A stretch of 26,679 nucleotides of DNA from an uncultured Eggerthellaceae bacterium. GTDB taxonomy: Bacteria; Actinomycetota; Coriobacteriia; Coriobacteriales; Eggerthellaceae. Every line of letters starts with the position of its first letter. Within the stretch, counting starts at the first letter, position 1. The DNA lies in NCBI GenBank assembly GCA_958454405.1, contig CAUEBO010000038.1:1-26679 (forward strand), given 5' to 3'. Shown in pieces: positions 23,971 through 26,679 of this stretch. The notes beneath the pieces were generated by a model. The model saw nothing but the letters and a program-made list of their open reading frames with translations. It had not been told where the DNA came from and did not search any database. The position numbers and the translations under genes were made by a program.

Positions 23971-24204
23971 CTACAGCCATTTCCGAGGCGCGTCGAGTTC
24001 CCAGGGAATCTCCGGCGGTTCGACGAAGGTGTCGTCGTCGCAGGCCCCGTACAAGTTGAAAAACCCCTGCGGCCACCGGTTGCTCTCCGCATGATCGCGC
24101 AGCACGCCCGCCACGAATTTCGAGAGCGTTTTGTCCTCGCGCGCGGCGTTGGCGCGCAGGCTCTCCATCGTAGGACCGTCCAAGTACAAAGAAAGCTGCG
24201 GCAT
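23971..24204 (-). CDS. vapB: VapB-type antitoxin
   Basis: A 77-residue protein directly upstream of vapC. The N-terminal MPQLSLYLDGPTMESLRANAAREDKTLSKFV pattern is a ribbon-helix-helix DNA-binding domain. The C-terminal half (CDDDTFVEPPEIPWELDAPRKWL) is the likely flexible toxin-binding tail. ATG 24204 is preceded by GGGAGG at good spacing; the frame runs 36 codons further upstream, but through the promoter and operator. It would neutralise VapC and repress its own operon. Confidence 0.87.
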   Translation of the reverse strand: MPQLSLYLDGPTMESLRANAAREDKTLSKFVAGVLRDHAESNRWPQGFFNLYGACDDDTFVEPPEIPWELDAPRKWL

Positions 24205-24223
24205 ATCGCCTCCCAAGTTCGTC

Positions 24224-24252
24224 ATATAACATACTTGGAAGTATACTTGTAA
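24224..24252 (-). promoter_or_regulatory. vapBC promoter with operator in the spacer
   Basis: On the minus strand TTACAA (24252-24247), an exact 17-base spacer, and TTATAT (24229-24224) form a promoter 20 bases before vapB. The spacer is almost filled by two overlapping perfect palindromes: ATACTT-GG-AAGTAT (24231-24244) and AAGTATACTT (24239-24248). A VapB ribbon-helix-helix dimer bound there would block RNA polymerase, giving the usual autoregulation. Confidence 0.7.
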
Positions 24253-24322
24253 TTGACGAGCATTGCAAGGCGTGCGGACCGGATGAATGGTTGGTTCCGA
24301 CGGACGACGCATGCCTGCGGAG

Positions 24323-24366
24323 GGCTTTGACCCTGAGCTTGCGAGGGCGCTGTTTGCGTCAAAGCC
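24323..24366. repeat. 9-bp inverted repeat between vapBC and queH
   Basis: GGCTTTGAC (24323-24331) and GTCAAAGCC (24358-24366) are perfect inverted copies separated by 26 bases, located 32 bases after the queH stop. There is no T-run. It may be a weak terminator of queH or a remnant of the event that brought in vapBC. Confidence 0.45.
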
Positions 24367-24397
24367 AGGATTGAGCGTCCGATTGGGACGGTTCGCC

Positions 24398-25168
24398 TTA
24401 TTGCTCGCGCTGCTGCTCGCGCAGGGCCTTGAGCGCCGCGCGCTTCTTGGCCTGCTTGTCGGCGTAGGCTTGTCGTTCGGCCTTCTTCGCGGCGCGGGCG
24501 GCTTCCTCGGCGGCGCGCTCTTGGGCGTGTGCGGCAGCCTCGGCCTCGCGGGCGGCGGCGCGCTGGCGCTTGCGCTCGGCGCGCTCGGCGGCGGCCTCGG
24601 CTTCGGAGAAGCGGCAGCCGCAGAAGTTCTGGCGGTACATGCCCGCCTCGCGGCTTCTGCGCGTGGCCTCGTCGTAGAAGGGGCGGTAGTCTTCGAACAG
24701 GGCGCCCACGCCGGCGTGGGCGGCGGCGCGCTCCAGCTCCTCGCGGATGACGTCGGTGAACTGGTAGGGGCTCACCGACAGCGTGGTGCCCACGGCATCG
24801 AAGCCCCGCTCGGCCGCAAGGCGGGCGGCCTCCTCGAAGCGCAGGCGGTAGCAGGCGCGGCAGCGGGGCTCGCGCAAGGGCGCTTCCGTCGCGCAGCGCA
24901 GCACGTCGCCGCCCGCGGCGGCGAGCGCGGCCTCGCCCACGCGCCCGGCTGCGGCCTCCCAGGCTCCGGGCTCCCAGGCGCCTTCGATCACGGGAACGCG
25001 CTCGCCCGCGGCCCAGGCGCGCAGCGTGTCCAGGCGGCGCCCGTACTCGGCCGCCGGTGCGATGTTCGAGTTCAGATAGGCTATCGTCAGGTCGTGGCCC
25101 GCCGCGCGCAGGATGCGCGTCGGCTCGAGCGAGCAGGGTCCGCAGCAGGCGTGAAGTAGCAATTTCAT
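24398..25168 (-). CDS. queH: epoxyqueuosine reductase QueH
   Basis: QueH reduces epoxyqueuosine to queuosine in tRNA, the final step, replacing the unrelated QueG. The 256-residue protein has the family cysteines: C8/C9/C12 in HACCGPC, C103/C106 in CRACYRLR, and C183/C185 in FCGC. Also seen are LTIAYLNSNIAP and TTLSVSPYQ. From about residue 188 to the end it carries an unusual Ala/Glu/Arg/Lys-rich, probably helical or coiled-coil tail of some 65 residues. The ATG at 25168 follows AAGGAGGG about 10 bases upstream; the frame is open further upstream but crosses the divergent promoter region. Confidence 0.93.
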   Translation of the reverse strand: MKLLLHACCGPCSLEPTRILRAAGHDLTIAYLNSNIAPAAEYGRRLDTLRAWAAGERVPVIEGAWEPGAWEAAAGRVGEAALAAAGGDVLRCATEAPLREPRCRACYRLRFEEAARLAAERGFDAVGTTLSVSPYQFTDVIREELERAAAHAGVGALFEDYRPFYDEATRRSREAGMYRQNFCGCRFSEAEAAAERAERKRQRAAAREAEAAAHAQERAAEEAARAAKKAERQAYADKQAKKRAALKALREQQREQ

Positions 25169-25196
25169 CGGGTTTCGGCCCTCCTTCGTCGCGTCG

Positions 25197-25204
25197 TTTA
25201 TACT
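25197..25204. promoter_or_regulatory. shared divergent promoter region, queH / HAD
   Basis: TATACT on the plus strand (25199-25204) is a -10 candidate for the HAD gene. The overlapping TATAAA on the minus strand (25202-25197) is one for queH. The 80-base spacer leaves little room, so the two genes may compete for polymerase. No good -35 boxes are visible. Confidence 0.4.
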
Positions 25205-25248
25205 ACCACGTTGAAAGAGACGCGCATTTTCGATCAAAGGAACATGCA

Positions 25249-26238
25249 ATGGACGAACGCAACGGAACGTCCTCCGCCCCTGTCGACGCGGAGGATGTGC
25301 TGGACTCGTGGAACGCATGGGCGGCTTCGAACGCCCCCACGTCGGCTGACGAAGGCGGCGCCCGCGCCTACCGCGCCGTGTTCTTCGATTTGGACGGCAC
25401 GCTGCTGCCCATGGAGATAGAGGAGTTCCTGGGCGCGTACTTCAAGGCCATCGGGCGCTACGTCGCCGAGCAGGGGCTCGACGCGCAGGCGTTCTCAGCC
25501 GGCTTCAAGGCGGGCATCGGGGCCATGGCGTCCCACGACGACGGCCGCACGAACGCCGAGGCGTACTGGGAGGCGTTCTTCCAGCACGTCGAGGGTGGCG
25601 AGGAGGCGTGGACGCCCCTGTTGAACGAGTTCTACGAGCGAGATTTCGGCGCCATCGGCAAGGGGGTGGAGGCGAACCCCGCCTGCGCCCGCGCGGTCAG
25701 GGCGCTGGCCGCGAAGGGCTACCCGCTCGTGCTGGCCACCATGCCCATGTTCCCGCACCGTGCGGTGGAGTGGCGTTTGAGCTGGGCCGGCGTCGATCCG
25801 GCGCGGTTCTCCCGCCTGACCTCGTTCGAGAACTCCACCTCGGTGAAGCCGAAGCTGGCCTACTACGCCGAGAACCTGGCCGCCTGCGGGCTGCGCGGCT
25901 CCGACGTGCTCATGGTGGGCAACAACACCGTGGAGGACCTGGCGGCCTGCGGCCTGGGCGTCGACGCGTTCCTCGTCACGGACCACCTGCTGGACCCGAC
26001 GGAGGGCTTCGACCTGGCGTCCGTGAAGCACGGCTCCATGGAAGCGTTCGCCGCCTGGGTGGAAACGCTGCCCCCTTGCGCGAACCCGGCGACCGGCATC
26101 GAGGCGGGCGCCGTGTCAGCCGAGGCGCGCGAGGCGGTTCTGGCGGCCGACGCCGCTGACGGCTTCGACGCGGACGAGGCCTCCCGCATCGCCGCGCGCG
26201 CCGCGCTGGGCGACGACGCCGGCGGAGCGAGGGCGTAG
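25249..26238 (+). CDS. HAD-superfamily hydrolase
   Basis: A 329-residue cytoplasmic HAD-fold protein. Motif I is FFDLDGTLLP, with nucleophile D47 and acid/base D49. Motif II is probably the LATMPM segment. The motif III lysine lies in SVKPK. Motif IV reads MVGNNTVEDLAA, so the first metal-binding Asp of the usual GND/GDD is Asn, while the last Asp is kept. There is an N-terminal extension of about 40 residues and an Ala/Glu/Asp-rich C-terminal tail. The start is set by AAAGGA. tgt begins directly after its stop (GTG 26240), so the two are probably co-transcribed. Substrate unknown; a phosphatase is the default guess. Confidence 0.85.
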   Translation: MDERNGTSSAPVDAEDVLDSWNAWAASNAPTSADEGGARAYRAVFFDLDGTLLPMEIEEFLGAYFKAIGRYVAEQGLDAQAFSAGFKAGIGAMASHDDGRTNAEAYWEAFFQHVEGGEEAWTPLLNEFYERDFGAIGKGVEANPACARAVRALAAKGYPLVLATMPMFPHRAVEWRLSWAGVDPARFSRLTSFENSTSVKPKLAYYAENLAACGLRGSDVLMVGNNTVEDLAACGLGVDAFLVTDHLLDPTEGFDLASVKHGSMEAFAAWVETLPPCANPATGIEAGAVSAEAREAVLAADAADGFDADEASRIAARAALGDDAGGARA

Positions 26239-26239
26239 C

Positions 26240-26679
26240 GTGGCGCTGTTCGACTGCGAGATCCAAGCGACGAGCGGCCATGCCCGCGCGCTCGCCTACG
26301 AAACGGCGCACGGGTCGTTCTGCACGCCCATGTTCATGCCGGTGGGCACGAGCGCCACGGTGAAGGGCGTCACTGCGGGCCAGCTGCGCGATCTGAACAG
26401 CCAGGTGGTGCTGGCGAACACCTACCACCTGTCGCTGCGCCCCGGCGCCGACGTGCTGGCCGAGGTGGGAGGGGTGCACCGCTTCATGAACTACGACGGC
26501 CCCATGCTCACCGACTCGGGCGGCTTCCAGGTGTTCAGCCTGGCCGACACGCTCAAGCTGGACAGCGAGGGCCTCACGTTCCGCTCCATCTACGACGGCA
26601 CCAAGGTGCGCTGGACGCCCGAGAGCAACATGGCCATCCAGGAGCAGCTGGGCGCCGACATCGCCATGCAGCTGGACCA
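26240..26679 (+). CDS. tgt: queuine/preQ1 tRNA-guanine transglycosylase, N-terminal part
   Basis: The frame runs off the window edge, so only about 146 residues are visible. Tgt exchanges guanine-34 of tRNAs with GUN anticodons for preQ1. The visible part has PVGTSATVKGVT, NTYHLSLRPG, the catalytic segment TDSGGFQVFSL with the active-site Asp, and IYDGTKVRWTPE followed by IQEQLGADIAMQLD, all typical of bacterial Tgt. The start is GTG at 26240, one base after the HAD stop codon, with GCGAGGG just upstream. It belongs with queA and queH to the queuosine pathway. Confidence 0.95.
   Translation, partial: MALFDCEIQATSGHARALAYETAHGSFCTPMFMPVGTSATVKGVTAGQLRDLNSQVVLANTYHLSLRPGADVLAEVGGVHRFMNYDGPMLTDSGGFQVFSLADTLKLDSEGLTFRSIYDGTKVRWTPESNMAIQEQLGADIAMQLD

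Noticed and set aside
24205..24312. An N-terminally extended VapB starting at 24312.
   Set aside because: The extension crosses the -35/-10 promoter and operator palindromes. The GGGAGG site and the ribbon-helix-helix start both support ATG 24204.
1..26679. CRISPR arrays, tRNA or rRNA genes, transposases and prophage genes.
   Set aside because: No regularly spaced repeats, cloverleaf sequences, transposase motifs or phage genes were recognised on either strand.

Overview
The window is high-GC, densely packed bacterial DNA. Gene content points to the family Eggerthellaceae (Eggerthella/Gordonibacter-like gut Actinomycetota). The main signs are several Tat-exported lipoprotein flavoprotein reductases and LuxR-type regulators that carry a 12-helix membrane domain, both hallmarks of that family. 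Genus and species cannot be fixed from the sequence alone. I saw no tRNA, rRNA, CRISPR array, transposase or phage gene.

Layout. (1) 1-2.7 kb holds molybdenum metabolism: the end of a ModC-like ABC ATPase, then moaA and moaC. A 149-bp inverted-repeat element lies upstream of moaA. (2) 2.9-3.9 kb holds a DagK/YegS-type lipid kinase. (3) 4.0-8.0 kb, minus strand, holds serA, a LysR regulator and a secreted flavoprotein (FAD1). (4) 8.3-18.8 kb has a housekeeping frame, yebC then ruvC-ruvA-ruvB. In many bacteria yebC and ruvC are neighbours. Here they are about 7.3 kb apart, and the gap holds two respiratory modules: membrane-LuxR 1 with flavoprotein FAD2, and membrane-LuxR 2 facing flavoprotein FAD3. 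(5) 18.8-22.4 kb holds a small conserved protein coupled to ruvB, a Bcr/CflA-like MFS exporter, a cold-shock protein with a structured leader, and an MBL-fold hydrolase. (6) 22.4 kb to the end is a queuosine-tRNA neighbourhood (queA, queH, start of tgt) with a HAD hydrolase. A VapBC toxin-antitoxin pair sits between queA and queH.

How the genes may work together. The flavoproteins are most likely extracytoplasmic terminal reductases that use specific organic electron acceptors. None has a visible haem-binding or FMN-binding segment, so electrons must come from partners encoded elsewhere. Each has a dedicated regulator gene beside it (LysR for FAD1, membrane LuxR for FAD2 and FAD3), which suggests substrate-induced expression. 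By-eye alignment suggests all three lack the catalytic arginine of true fumarate reductases, so their substrates are probably not fumarate. The molybdenum cofactor genes fit an anaerobic respiratory lifestyle. QueA, QueH and Tgt are three enzymes of one tRNA-modification pathway.

The best candidates for something new are the substrates and operators of the regulator-flavoprotein modules, the inverted-repeat element before moaA, the structured csp leader, and the VapBC promoter whose spacer is filled by overlapping palindromes.
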